Origin: VGWB01 sp964614245
GTDB lineage: Bacteria > Bacteroidota > Ignavibacteria > UBA10030
Assembly (NCBI GenBank): GCA_964614245.1
Contig: CAZTKU010000040.1
Span: 1-19,700, forward strand
DNA: 19,700 nucleotides
Direction of reading: 5' to 3'
The notes beneath the pieces are model-generated. The model was not told where the DNA came from. It worked only from the letters and a program-made list of their open reading frames with translations, and ran no database searches. Positions 7,752 to 15,066 of this stretch are shown here, piece after piece; the stretch's first letter is position 1; every line of letters begins with the position of its first letter. Both the position numbers and the translations under genes were made by a program.

Positions 7752-8044
7752 TTGTCGGTGGATTTGTCCGAGGGAGGGGAGTCTGATTTCTTCTCGGTCT
7801 TCGAGGACTCAGAGCTCTTGGGAGCCGGCTTCGATTCCGATTCTTTCGAGGCCGGCTTTGATGTTTTGTAGTCAGTGTGGTAGAATCCGCTTCCTTTGAA
7901 AATCATCCCTGCACCGCCGGCCATAAGCCGCTTCAACGCCGGCTTGCCGCACGAGGGGCATGTTACCAACAGCTCCGAGGACATGGACTGAAATTCTTCG
8001 AACGTGTAGCCGCATTCCTTGCACTGATAATCGTATGTTGGCAT
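7748..8044 (-). CDS. FmdB-family zinc-ribbon protein
   Basis: A 98-residue protein that starts with the FmdB/CxxC_CxxC_SSSS family signature: MPTYDYQC, Cys8-x-x-Cys11 and Cys29-x-x-Cys32, a small zinc ribbon, then FKGSGFYHTDYK, also typical. The family is found in most bacteria and is annotated as a putative regulator; its function is not settled. Residues from about 61 to the end form a low-complexity tail of Lys, Ser, Pro and Glu with a repeated SKPAxK/SES pattern, likely disordered. The start is supported by AGAGGAAGG just upstream. It lies 18 bp after the aminotransferase gene on the same strand and is probably the last gene of the hrcA-to-fmdB run. Confidence 0.88.
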   Translation of the reverse strand: MPTYDYQCKECGYTFEEFQSMSSELLVTCPSCGKPALKRLMAGGAGMIFKGSGFYHTDYKTSKPASKESESKPAPKSSESSKTEKKSDSPPSDKSTDK

Positions 8045-8062
8045 ATCCTTCCTCTCTTCTTC

Positions 8063-9256
8063 CTACTCCAATCTCTTGAAGCCTCGCTGCAACCGTTCGG
8101 CAGCTTTCTCAAGCTCGCTCATTGAGCAGGCATAGGAGAGGCGCACGTGATCCTTCGAGCCGAAACCGCTGCCCGGAATGACCACAACCCTCTCTTCATT
8201 CAGTAGATACTCTGCGATGTCATCGCCGGACTTCATCGTCCTCCCCTTGTGCTTTCGTCCAAAGAAGGAGCGCACATTTGGAAAAAGGTAGAAAGCTCCC
8301 GTTGGCTTCTTGCACGTGATACCCTTGATGGACGCAACGGCCTCGTGGATGAAATTGCGTCGTCGCAGAAACTCGGCGGACATGGCTCTCAACTCATCAT
8401 CTGGTCCGGTCAGCGCCGCCAAGGCCGCGTGCTGCGAAATCGAGGAGGCATTCGAGGTCACCTGGCCTTGGACCTTTTCTGCTGCCGCCACAATGTCTTT
8501 TCTTCCTCCAAGGAAGCCGATGCGCCAACCGGTCATGGAGTATGCCTTCGAGACTCCGTTGACGGTGATGACCTGGTCTCTCACGGCAGGGATTGAGCCC
8601 ATGCTGAAATGCCTGGCGCCGTCGTAGATCACTTTTTCGTATATCTCGTCTGAGATGACGTAGATATCGGTCTCTTCGGCCACCCGTGAGAGAGCTTCTA
8701 TCTCCTCTTGCGCGTACACCGATCCCGTCGGGTTTGATGGCGTACAGAAGATCAGCGCTTTGGTTTTCCGTGTGATCGCCCGACGTAGCTGTGCAGACGT
8801 AATTTTGAAATCGTCCTTCTCTTTCGTCTGAACGAAAACGGGCGTCGCTTCCACAAGCGTCACCATCTGAGGATAGCTCACCCAGTAGGGAGCGGGGATA
8901 ACGACTTCATCCCCTCTGTTACAGATTGCCTTGAGCGTGTTGTACAAGGAATGCTTTGCCCCGTTTGAGACAAGAATCTGCGAGGGATCGAAGAGGAGAT
9001 TGTTATCACGCCTGAACTTGTCGGCAATTGCTCCGCGCAGTTCGGGAATTCCGGCATTGTGTGTATACGAGGTGAGATTGTCCTCGATGGCCTTCTTCGC
9101 CGCTTCCTTGATGTGGAAGGGAGTCGGGAAATCAGGTTCCCCGGCCGTGAGCGTGACGACATCCACACCCTCCGCGTGAAGCTTTTTGGCGAGGGCCGAC
9201 AGGGCAAGTGTCAGTGAAGGCTCTGTTTTAGCAACGAGTCGTGATAACGATTTCAC
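8063..9256 (-). CDS. aspC: Pyridoxal-phosphate-dependent aspartate aminotransferase (class I-gamma type)
   Basis: A 397-residue cytoplasmic aminotransferase of the type that includes the Thermus/Bacillus aspartate aminotransferases. It starts SRLVAKTEPSLTLALSALAKKL, as is usual for that subgroup. Motifs are TAGEPDFPTP, APYWVSYPQM, NPTG with Asn175, Asp203 in SDEIYEKV, Schiff-base Lys237 in VSKAYSMTGWRIG and the C-terminal VRLSYACS arginine. The start codon is GTG. It follows coaD by 26 bp on the same strand. It shares the overall pattern with the aminotransferase at 4864-6081, but its residues are nearer the aspartate aminotransferase norm (AGEPDFPTP, DEIYEK), so this one is the better candidate for general aspartate or prephenate transamination. 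Confidence 0.92.
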   Translation of the reverse strand: MKSLSRLVAKTEPSLTLALSALAKKLHAEGVDVVTLTAGEPDFPTPFHIKEAAKKAIEDNLTSYTHNAGIPELRGAIADKFRRDNNLLFDPSQILVSNGAKHSLYNTLKAICNRGDEVVIPAPYWVSYPQMVTLVEATPVFVQTKEKDDFKITSAQLRRAITRKTKALIFCTPSNPTGSVYAQEEIEALSRVAEETDIYVISDEIYEKVIYDGARHFSMGSIPAVRDQVITVNGVSKAYSMTGWRIGFLGGRKDIVAAAEKVQGQVTSNASSISQHAALAALTGPDDELRAMSAEFLRRRNFIHEAVASIKGITCKKPTGAFYLFPNVRSFFGRKHKGRTMKSGDDIAEYLLNEERVVVIPGSGFGSKDHVRLSYACSMSELEKAAERLQRGFKRLE

Positions 9257-9282
9257 CGGTTGTCTCTGTTCGGTGGATTTCT

Positions 9283-9765
9283 CTAGCGGGAAGCCATCTT
9301 TTCCATGAGCTTCCGGTAGACGTGTCGTGGAACGAAGTCCTTCACGTCCCCCTGATGGCGCGCGATTTCGCGAACGATGCTGGAGTTGAGGTACGTGTAC
9401 TTTTCATTCGGCATCAGAAAGACGGTCACCAATTGTTCGTTGAGTCTGCGGTTCATCAATGCCATCTGAAGCTCGTACTCAAAATCGGAAATCGCCCGCA
9501 AACCTCGCACGACTGCCGTGGCTCTTTTCTTGCGTGCATACTCGACGAGCAGTCCTTCGAAGGAATCCACTTCGACTCCTTCGAGATCCTTGACAGCCTC
9601 TTTGATCATGGCGAGCCGCTCCTTCTCGCTGAAGAGAGGATTTTTGACGGAGTTGCGCGCGATCGTGATAATGACCTTGTCGAACAGCTTCATGGCGCGC
9701 TCGAGGATATCAAGATGGCCGTTCGTGATGGGATCAAAACTGCCTGGATAGATAGCGATCTTCAT
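9283..9765 (-). CDS. coaD: Pantetheine-phosphate adenylyltransferase
   Basis: CoaD transfers AMP from ATP to 4'-phosphopantetheine, the penultimate step of coenzyme A synthesis, in the cytoplasm. The 160 residues show the family sequence: IYPGSFDPITNGHLDI, with the nucleotidyltransferase T/HxGH motif (Thr14 to His17), VVRGLRAISDFEYE, MALMNRRL and the C-terminal SSIVRE motif. Length equals the usual 155-165. AAGGA lies upstream of the ATG. It sits 36 bp after rsmD, a pairing common in bacteria. Confidence 0.98.
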   Translation of the reverse strand: MKIAIYPGSFDPITNGHLDILERAMKLFDKVIITIARNSVKNPLFSEKERLAMIKEAVKDLEGVEVDSFEGLLVEYARKKRATAVVRGLRAISDFEYELQMALMNRRLNEQLVTVFLMPNEKYTYLNSSIVREIARHQGDVKDFVPRHVYRKLMEKMASR

Positions 9766-9801
9766 AGGTCGTCCTTTTGAGTTTCGCGTCGGGTCATGTC
9801 A

Positions 9802-10347
9802 TCACTTCGCCTTCAGGATGAGGACCAGGGTTTGACCGAAGGTTTTTCGAATAACATCGTACTGTGACTCTGACAGCTCTATTGGCGATTCTTTGCTCTG
9901 TTCCATCACGACATATGTTTCGCTCTTCACGGCTGTCGATTGATGGAGTGCTCTTGGAAGCGTCTCAATGTTCTCGAGCTTGTAGGGTGGATCAACAAAA
10001 ATGAGATCGAACGATCTCTTGGTGTTTTTTAGAAACCAGAACACATCGGCCATGTAGACCGTGCACTGCGACTGGCATCCGAGGGACTCAATGTTCCCCT
10101 CAAGGACATGGAGCGATTGCTTCGACTTATCGACGAACACGGCGATCCGAGCCCCGCGGCTGAGTGCCTCCAATCCCAAACTCCCGCTTCCGGAAAACAA
10201 GTCCAGGACCTCGATACCTTCAAAGTCCAGCCGATGAGAAAGCATATCAAATATGGTCTGTTTCGCACGATCTGTAACAGGGCGAACGGAAAGGTCACGC
10301 ACGCTTGATAGGCTTCTGCCGCGATACTGCCCAGCGATGATTCTCAT
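9802..10347 (-). CDS. rsmD: 16S rRNA (guanine(966)-N(2))-methyltransferase
   Basis: RsmD methylates the amino group of G966 in 16S rRNA during 30S assembly. The 181-residue protein has the Rossmann SAM-binding segment DLFSGSGSLGLEALSRGA (49-66), the catalytic DPPY motif (119-122) of N2/N6 methyltransferases, and the N-terminal MRIIAGQYRGR with VRPVTDRAKQTIFDML, both diagnostic for RsmD. The ATG overlaps the stop of the preceding pilM-like gene (ATGA, 10344-10347), pointing to translational coupling. coaD follows. Confidence 0.97.
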   Translation of the reverse strand: MRIIAGQYRGRSLSSVRDLSVRPVTDRAKQTIFDMLSHRLDFEGIEVLDLFSGSGSLGLEALSRGARIAVFVDKSKQSLHVLEGNIESLGCQSQCTVYMADVFWFLKNTKRSFDLIFVDPPYKLENIETLPRALHQSTAVKSETYVVMEQSKESPIELSESQYDVIRKTFGQTLVLILKAK

Positions 10348-11258
10348 TGCGTTCGTAGTGCCAAGCCGATCGCCGCCGCGAATCTGGAACTCTCCTTGAC
10401 ATACGGCTCGTACAATTTCTTCGATAACGTGAGGTGACGGACCGCGTCGAGGGCTTCCGTCTCGATCGCGGTTTCGCGCTGGACTGAGGAGACGGTCTGC
10501 GGTGTGATCTCGATGCCGTGCAGAATGATCTTGCCCGGCGATTCGAGCCCATCCTTCTGCTTCAGGTAGGCCAGATAGCTCTGGACGGTCTTCTTCAGAG
10601 CTTCGGGGGTGTCGGATGGGAAGGCTCGGTAGTCCACCATCTCTCCCTGTAACAGAAGACTTGCGTCGATACGGCCATGGCGAAGGCCGAAGAGCACAGT
10701 GTTTTCTTTCATCAACTCGGGGTAGTTCACCCGAAGGGCTTTTTCCGAGCTGAATTGGTCAATGTCGATGAGATGAAGCTGCAATCGCAGCTCGGTGGTC
10801 GCTCGTTTCAGGAACCCGACCATCCCCTTGCGCACCGCGACGATAAACACCTGCTTGACATTCTTTTTCCCATGCGGCAGTGATTGTGCGGTGATAATAA
10901 AATCTTTGGCAGGTACGTCTGGATGATATTGACCGAACTCCCACTGGACATAGGAGGTGAGCTCATTTCCCTGAAGCGCTGCGTCCACCGGGATCACATT
11001 GATGAAAACGGGATCGGTCGGCAACGCAAACGAGACGGTCTTCGCGTGAACACGGTTCTGTTTGAAGAGTTCTTCCAGCTCATACACAAACGTATGGAGC
11101 TGCGGATGATCAGGCGAGAAGGCGGCAGCGTGAGTGAAGTCGAGCGATGTCGAGCGCTCACTGAGCGCGGTGAGGGTTGGCTTCTTCCCGTGGTCGATTT
11201 CGGCGATCTGGATCTGTCCCTGGTAGAAGGAGATTCCGACATAGTGTGATGATTTCAT
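10344..11258 (-). CDS. PilM-like actin-fold protein (type IV pilus/secretion assembly family)
   Basis: A 304-residue protein resembling PilM, the cytoplasmic actin-like ATPase that anchors the PilN/PilO inner-membrane complex in type IV pilus systems. The likeness is seen in the start (YVGISFYQGQIQIAEI), in FALPTDPVFINVIPV (78-91) followed by ELTSYVQWEFGQYHPDVPAKDF, where PilM has its acidic EAxxYIP-like segment, in a second-domain VLFGLRHGRIDASLL stretch (188-202), and in the C-terminal SSRFAAAIGLALR. The phosphate-binding turn normally reads GIDIG(S/T); here it is GISFYQG without the Asp, and the second-domain turn also lacks its usual Asp, so ATP binding may be weak or lost. No pilN, pilO or pilQ is adjacent; rsmD overlaps its 3' end. 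A GspL-like role is an alternative. Confidence 0.65.
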   Translation of the reverse strand: MKSSHYVGISFYQGQIQIAEIDHGKKPTLTALSERSTSLDFTHAAAFSPDHPQLHTFVYELEELFKQNRVHAKTVSFALPTDPVFINVIPVDAALQGNELTSYVQWEFGQYHPDVPAKDFIITAQSLPHGKKNVKQVFIVAVRKGMVGFLKRATTELRLQLHLIDIDQFSSEKALRVNYPELMKENTVLFGLRHGRIDASLLLQGEMVDYRAFPSDTPEALKKTVQSYLAYLKQKDGLESPGKIILHGIEITPQTVSSVQRETAIETEALDAVRHLTLSKKLYEPYVKESSRFAAAIGLALRTQ

Positions 11259-11295
11259 GACGGTGCCTACGTAAGTGTTGGTGGTTCGAAAAGCT

Positions 11296-11307
11296 CCGCC
11301 CAGGCGG
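11296..11307. terminator. Short GC-rich palindrome between comEA-like and pilM-like genes
   Basis: A 12-base palindrome-like element (CCGCC paired with GGCGG, 2-4 base loop) lies in the 97-bp gap 11259-11355. On the - strand, the coding direction, it is followed by AGCTTTTC. The short stem and T4 make it at best a weak terminator or pause site that could separate hrcA-grpE-dnaJ-comEA from the pilM-rsmD-coaD genes. No convincing promoter is visible in the gap. Confidence 0.3.
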
Positions 11308-11355
11308 TGTGACGGGCTGGCAAACCTTCAGAGGGGCTTCTCGGAAATCCGAATC

Positions 11356-11772
11356 TTATCGAACGGTTACGCGTGCTTTCAGCTGTTGGAATTTTTTCGT
11401 GCTGACTCCTTTGATCTTCCGGAGATCATCGATGCTCGCGAACGGACCCTCGTCCTCCCGAAAGAGGATGATGCGTTCGGCGATGACTGCCCCGATCCCC
11501 GGCAGACTCATCAGCTCATTCTTGGTTGCGTTGTTGATATTGATGATCTGATCGTCCGTGCGGTCCATATTCTCCGTCGTATCCGCTCGCAGCGATTCGC
11601 TCAGAAATGCAAACGTGCTGTCGGCTGATCGGTAGTCAAACTTCTGCTGAGAAGGGAACGTCTCCTGGTACAATCGAATCCCCGCCCCGATCAGGAAGGT
11701 CGCCGCGAGGAACAGGATCACTCGTTGTTCCGTCGCGGTGAGAGCCAGCCAGTTCTTGAGGCGCTCAAACAT
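11356..11772 (-). CDS. ComEA-like membrane-anchored helix-hairpin-helix protein
   Basis: A 138-residue protein with one N-terminal transmembrane helix (about 18-36, rich in Leu, Ala, Ile and Phe) and a C-terminal double helix-hairpin-helix domain of ComEA type (about 74-138: ININNATKNELMSLPGIG, then FASIDDLRKIKGVSTKKFQQL). ComEA binds incoming double-stranded DNA in the periplasm during natural transformation; the N-in, domain-out topology fits. The linker (about 40-73) is short and polar. It lies 6 bp after dnaJ, and its ribosome-binding site is weak. Many genomes carry such short ComEA-like proteins outside full competence operons, so a role in DNA uptake is likely but not proven; the pilM-like gene downstream is suggestive. 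Confidence 0.82.
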   Translation of the reverse strand: MFERLKNWLALTATEQRVILFLAATFLIGAGIRLYQETFPSQQKFDYRSADSTFAFLSESLRADTTENMDRTDDQIININNATKNELMSLPGIGAVIAERIILFREDEGPFASIDDLRKIKGVSTKKFQQLKARVTVR

Positions 11773-11778
11773 TCTGTA

Positions 11779-12951
11779 TCAGGAAAATGCGTCCTTAACT
11801 TTCTTGAAGAAACTCTTCGTGTGCCCGTGCCGCTCTTCTTCGCTCGGTGTAATGTGTTCGGAGTTCCCGAGTTGCTTCAGCAGTTCTTTCTCTTTGGCAG
11901 TCAGCTTTTCCGGGACCCAGATGTTGATCCTCACGAGCTGGTCGCCTCGCCCATAGCTGTTCAGGTGAGGTATCCCGCGCTCGCGCATACGGAGCAAGCG
12001 GCCCGCCGGTGTGCCCGGGTCGATGGTCAGTTTCGCTTTTCCGGACAGTGTAGGGATTTCCGTCTCTCCGCCAAGGGCAGCCATGGGGAAGCTGATGTTC
12101 ACATCGTAGATGATGTCGTCACCGCTCCGATCGAAGTACTGATGAGGTTGCTCCTCAATGAGAACAATAAGATCCCCTGCCGGACCCCCGCGCTGGCCGG
12201 CGTTTCCTTGCCCGTGCAGCGGAATGTAATTTCCCTCCGAGACACCCGCAGGCACATTCACTTTGATTGTCGTCTCACCGGGGGATCGACCTTCACCGTG
12301 GCAGTTGGAGCATGGATCACGGACAATTCGGCCTTCCCCTCCGCATGTAGGGCATGTCGTGATGTTGACAAACTGGCCAAACATCGAACGCGAGACTTGG
12401 CGAAGCTCGCCCGCACCGTTGCATTGGGGGCATGTCGATGAACCGGTGCCGGGCTTCGAGCCTGTTCCGTTGCACAGGTCGCACTTCTTCTGTTTTCTGA
12501 CCTTGATCTTTTTCTCGACACCTGCTGCAATCTCTTCCAGTGTGAGCGACAGCTTGACCTTCAGATCAGAGCCGGGAATGCCATGCTGAGTTCTGGACGA
12601 TCTCCTTCCGCGCGCGGAAGCTCCAAAGACCTCGTCAAAAATCCCCCCGCCGAAGCCGCTCCCGAAGATATCGCTGAACGCGGAGAAGATATCGTTGATA
12701 TCATGGAACTCACGATAGTTGGTGCCTCGCATGCCTTCGTGACCAAACTGGTTGTATCTCTGGCGTTTTTCCGGATCGCCGAGCACCTCATAGGCTTCCG
12801 CTGCTTCTTTGAATCTCTCCTCCGACTCCTTGTTCCCGGGATTGCGGTCAGGATGATACTTCAACGCCATTTGCCGATAGGCTTTCTTGATTTCATCCTG
12901 CGAAGCGCTGCGGGAGACACCAAGTATTTCGTAATAGTCCCGTTTGGTCAT
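11779..12951 (-). CDS. dnaJ: Chaperone protein DnaJ (Hsp40, type I)
   Basis: DnaJ delivers unfolded proteins to DnaK and stimulates its ATPase. The 390 residues have the full type I layout: J domain (about 1-70) with HPD at 33-35, a Gly/Phe-rich region (about 86-115), the four CxxCxGxG zinc repeats (Cys157/160, 174/177, 200/203, 214/217), then the C-terminal substrate-binding domains and a Lys-rich tail. All eight zinc cysteines are present. The ATG lies 8 bp after the grpE stop. dnaK, which often sits between grpE and dnaJ, is absent here. Confidence 0.98.
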   Translation of the reverse strand: MTKRDYYEILGVSRSASQDEIKKAYRQMALKYHPDRNPGNKESEERFKEAAEAYEVLGDPEKRQRYNQFGHEGMRGTNYREFHDINDIFSAFSDIFGSGFGGGIFDEVFGASARGRRSSRTQHGIPGSDLKVKLSLTLEEIAAGVEKKIKVRKQKKCDLCNGTGSKPGTGSSTCPQCNGAGELRQVSRSMFGQFVNITTCPTCGGEGRIVRDPCSNCHGEGRSPGETTIKVNVPAGVSEGNYIPLHGQGNAGQRGGPAGDLIVLIEEQPHQYFDRSGDDIIYDVNISFPMAALGGETEIPTLSGKAKLTIDPGTPAGRLLRMRERGIPHLNSYGRGDQLVRINIWVPEKLTAKEKELLKQLGNSEHITPSEEERHGHTKSFFKKVKDAFS

Positions 12952-12959
12952 GGTTTGAG

Positions 12960-13592
12960 CTATTTCTCCGATGCCTTCTTTGTACCCGATGCTGTGCTCA
13001 TCGGATGACTCGCTGAACCTTGCTCGGCATTCCCGTGATCGAGTGGGGCGGTGGAGACTACTACCTTGGCGTGACGGATGATCCGGTCATCGAGCATGTA
13101 GCCTTTTTCGACCTCTTCGATGACGGTGTGGGGCGGAACATCATTGCGAGGCACTTGGAGGAGGGCATCGTGATAGTGCACATCGAACTCCTTGCCCAGT
13201 GATTCAAGCGGCCGGACGCCCTGAGTTTCCAGGAATCTCAACAGCTTCTGGTGAATCAATTCGACGCCCTTCAGAAAGGCTTCTGATTCCCTTCGATCCT
13301 TGCTCAATTTCATCGACCGCTCAAAGTCGTCGAGGATGGGCAACAGATCCGTGATCACATCAGCCTTCGCATACTTCACAAGGGATGTCGCTTCGTTCTC
13401 GGATCGCTTCTTGAAATTGTCAAAATCGGCCGATTTGCGAAGCAGCAGGTCTTTGTAGTACTCGATCTGTTTTCCTGCGTCAGCGAGCTTTTGCGTCAAC
13501 TCGTCAAGCTGCGGCACAACCGGGGTCTGCGTTGGCTGCGGTTGGCTTTCCTGATTTGGCGTTTCGTTCGGTTGTACGTCCTTCTCTTCCAT
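12960..13592 (-). CDS. grpE: Nucleotide exchange factor GrpE
   Basis: GrpE releases ADP from DnaK and resets the Hsp70 cycle. The 210 residues have a Pro/Gln-rich disordered N-terminus (about 1-28), a long coiled-coil helix (about 29-90: LTQKLADAGKQIEYYKDLLLRKSADFDNFKKR region), a four-helix bundle part, and the C-terminal beta domain (VEKGYMLDDRIIRHAKVVVS), all typical for the family. A C-terminal stretch of about 25 polar residues is extra. It lies 33 bp after hrcA and directly before dnaJ, so it should share the hrcA promoter. Confidence 0.97.
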   Translation of the reverse strand: MEEKDVQPNETPNQESQPQPTQTPVVPQLDELTQKLADAGKQIEYYKDLLLRKSADFDNFKKRSENEATSLVKYAKADVITDLLPILDDFERSMKLSKDRRESEAFLKGVELIHQKLLRFLETQGVRPLESLGKEFDVHYHDALLQVPRNDVPPHTVIEEVEKGYMLDDRIIRHAKVVVSTAPLDHGNAEQGSASHPMSTASGTKKASEK

Positions 13593-13625
13593 ACGGTTCG
13601 GTGGCTCAGTGTCTCGGTGTACTTT

Positions 13626-14672
13626 TCAGCCTCTCATCATTCTTGCGATCAGTTTTGCGACGTGATCGACCAACGGCACGACTTTGGCATAGTTCATCCG
13701 CCTCGGTCCGATGATCCCAACCCTCCCTGTAACGCCCTCGATGTCGTACGTCGCAGAGACGATGCTGTACTCTTTCGCCTTGGTATCCTCGTTCTCGGTC
13801 CCGATCGTAATGACGAAGTTCTTATCAAGCTCCTCGTGCTTTTCCAGCAAGTGGACGATGATGTCGTCGTTCTCTATCAACTCTATGACGCTCCGGAAGT
13901 TCTTGGGGTCGATAAACTCCGGCTGTTCGATGATGTTCTGCGTCCCGGAGATATGGACCTTTTCGCGTTCCTTCATATCGTCGAAAAGCTGGTCGACTGA
14001 ATCAATAAAAAGGCGGATCAAGCCGGTCCGTTCGTCCTGAACATCGCGCGTGCGTTCGACAAAGGTGTCTCGAATCTCCCGCAGGGTCAGGCCCGACAAG
14101 CGCTCGTTCAAAAATCTGCTCATATGCTCGAGGTATTCGCGCTTGATTTCTATGCCGACTTCCAGCATGAGTGTCTTGACGAGTCCGGAGCGAATGGACA
14201 TGACCACGAGCAACTTGGAGCTGGAGATCGGGATAAGCTCGAGTCTCTCGAAAACCCCGCTGCCGATATGCGGCGAGGAGACAACGCTCAACTGCTTTGA
14301 GATCTTGCCCAGCAGCCTCGAGGTCTCCTTGAGCAGCGAATCGGGATCGGTCGCGATGTTCATCTGCTGCTGAATCTGCAGCTTTTCCTTCTCGGTGAGC
14401 TGCTGGACCTCCATCAGGAAATCTACGTAGTAGCGGTATCCGAGGTCTGTCGGTACGCGCCCCGCAGACGTGTGGGGATGCGAAAGATAGCCGACCTCCT
14501 CCAGGTCCGCCATCACATTCCGGATGGTGGCAGGACTGAGCTGGGATTCAGAATGCTTCGAGATGTAGCGAGATCCTACGGGGATGGCCGTCAAAATAAA
14601 GTTGTGGACGACGTGCCGCAGGATGTCGCGCTCCCGCTCGTTCAAGGGCTCGGATTGTGCTGCAGTGGTCAT
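13626..14672 (-). CDS. hrcA: Heat-inducible transcription repressor HrcA
   Basis: HrcA represses chaperone genes by binding CIRCE inverted repeats and is kept active by GroEL. From ATG 14672 the protein has 348 residues, the usual size: a winged-helix DNA-binding domain (about 1-85: LNERERDILRHVV, SPATIRNVMADLEEVGYL, HTSAGRVPTDLGYRYYVD), then the dimerisation/GAF-like domain and the C-terminal VGIIGPRRMNYAKVVPLVDHV motif. The frame runs open to a TTG at 14741, but that would add 23 residues overlapping the promoter at 14698-14726, so the ATG is preferred. A typical CIRCE is not seen upstream, and the leader lacks a strong ribosome-binding site. It heads hrcA-grpE-dnaJ. Confidence 0.96.
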   Translation of the reverse strand: MTTAAQSEPLNERERDILRHVVHNFILTAIPVGSRYISKHSESQLSPATIRNVMADLEEVGYLSHPHTSAGRVPTDLGYRYYVDFLMEVQQLTEKEKLQIQQQMNIATDPDSLLKETSRLLGKISKQLSVVSSPHIGSGVFERLELIPISSSKLLVVMSIRSGLVKTLMLEVGIEIKREYLEHMSRFLNERLSGLTLREIRDTFVERTRDVQDERTGLIRLFIDSVDQLFDDMKEREKVHISGTQNIIEQPEFIDPKNFRSVIELIENDDIIVHLLEKHEELDKNFVITIGTENEDTKAKEYSIVSATYDIEGVTGRVGIIGPRRMNYAKVVPLVDHVAKLIARMMRG

Positions 14673-14697
14673 TAAAAAATGCCCAATTTTCCGACTA

Positions 14698-14726
14698 AAA
14701 ATAACACTTTTTGGATAGGTTGTCAA
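14698..14726 (-). promoter_or_regulatory. Promoter of the hrcA-grpE-dnaJ operon
   Basis: On the - strand, TTGACA (14726-14721) is followed 17 bases later by TATTTT (14703-14698) and then TA. This fits a sigma-70 promoter and also the Bacteroidetes pattern TTG-N20-TAnnTTT. Transcription would start near 14691, leaving a leader of about 20 bases before the ATG. It also settles the hrcA start. No CIRCE inverted repeat overlaps it. Confidence 0.7.
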
Positions 14727-14990
14727 GGCAACAGGTTTCAAGGCCCGCTCTCAGCTAAACAAGATATTCCTCCACCTCGTTCACATCGCGAACCCGCGTA
14801 ATCCGGTCCACGGCTGACACCAAAAGGAGATGATGCCGGCAACCGTGTGTTGAAAGGTCGTGACCGCAGCTCTTGTGTCGAACACGCGCACTTCGATCGC
14901 GTTGGACCGCACGCGAGGATTCGTGGCTCGCTTGGCTTAACGCTTCTCTCAACGACTGTGCGCGGGAAGAGAAAGTGAGACACAATTCGG
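14727..14990. other. Central part of the hrcA-carA divergent intergenic region
   Basis: Between the hrcA and carA promoters are about 260 bases with no gene I can support. On the - strand, two adjacent frames read fragments that look protein-like: a NPRVRSNAIEV stretch recalling HEAT-type repeats (around 14870-14920) and, in another frame, a VSAVDRITRVRDVNEVEEYL stretch ending at TAG 14755-14757. They may be remnants of a decayed gene or chance. I see no RNA gene, repeat array or mobile-element end here. Confidence 0.4.
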
Positions 14991-15022
14991 TTTGCATTGC
15001 CACGCAATTCTTGCTATCTTCA
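14991..15022 (+). promoter_or_regulatory. Promoter of carA
   Basis: TTTG (14991-14994) is followed after exactly 20 bases by TATCTTCA (15015-15022), matching the Bacteroidetes TTTG-N19..21-TAnnTTTG pattern and sharing the N20 spacing of the hrcA promoter. Transcription would start around 15028, giving a leader of about 40 bases before the TTG at 15067. The upstream in-frame ATG at 14992 lies inside this promoter. Confidence 0.55.
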
Positions 15023-15066
15023 CCTCCGCACACGAGGATTTGCATCAGAAAAGTGAGAAAAGATCA

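Noticed and set aside
9943..9965. GAGTGCT resembling half of a CIRCE operator
   Set aside because: It lies inside rsmD and has no partner half-site at the right distance.
11725..12441. 238-codon open frame on the + strand opposite dnaJ and comEA
   Set aside because: It is antisense to two well-identified genes, has no recognisable motif, and its composition reflects the opposite-strand codons.
14673..14741. Longer hrcA beginning at TTG 14741
   Set aside because: The extra 23 codons contain the -35 and -10 elements of the hrcA promoter and do not resemble HrcA N-termini.
14830..14853. Seven-codon frame with a good ribosome-binding site (MMPATVC), possible carA leader peptide
   Set aside because: It lies upstream of the carA promoter at 14991-15022 and would not be on the carA transcript; its length is within chance.
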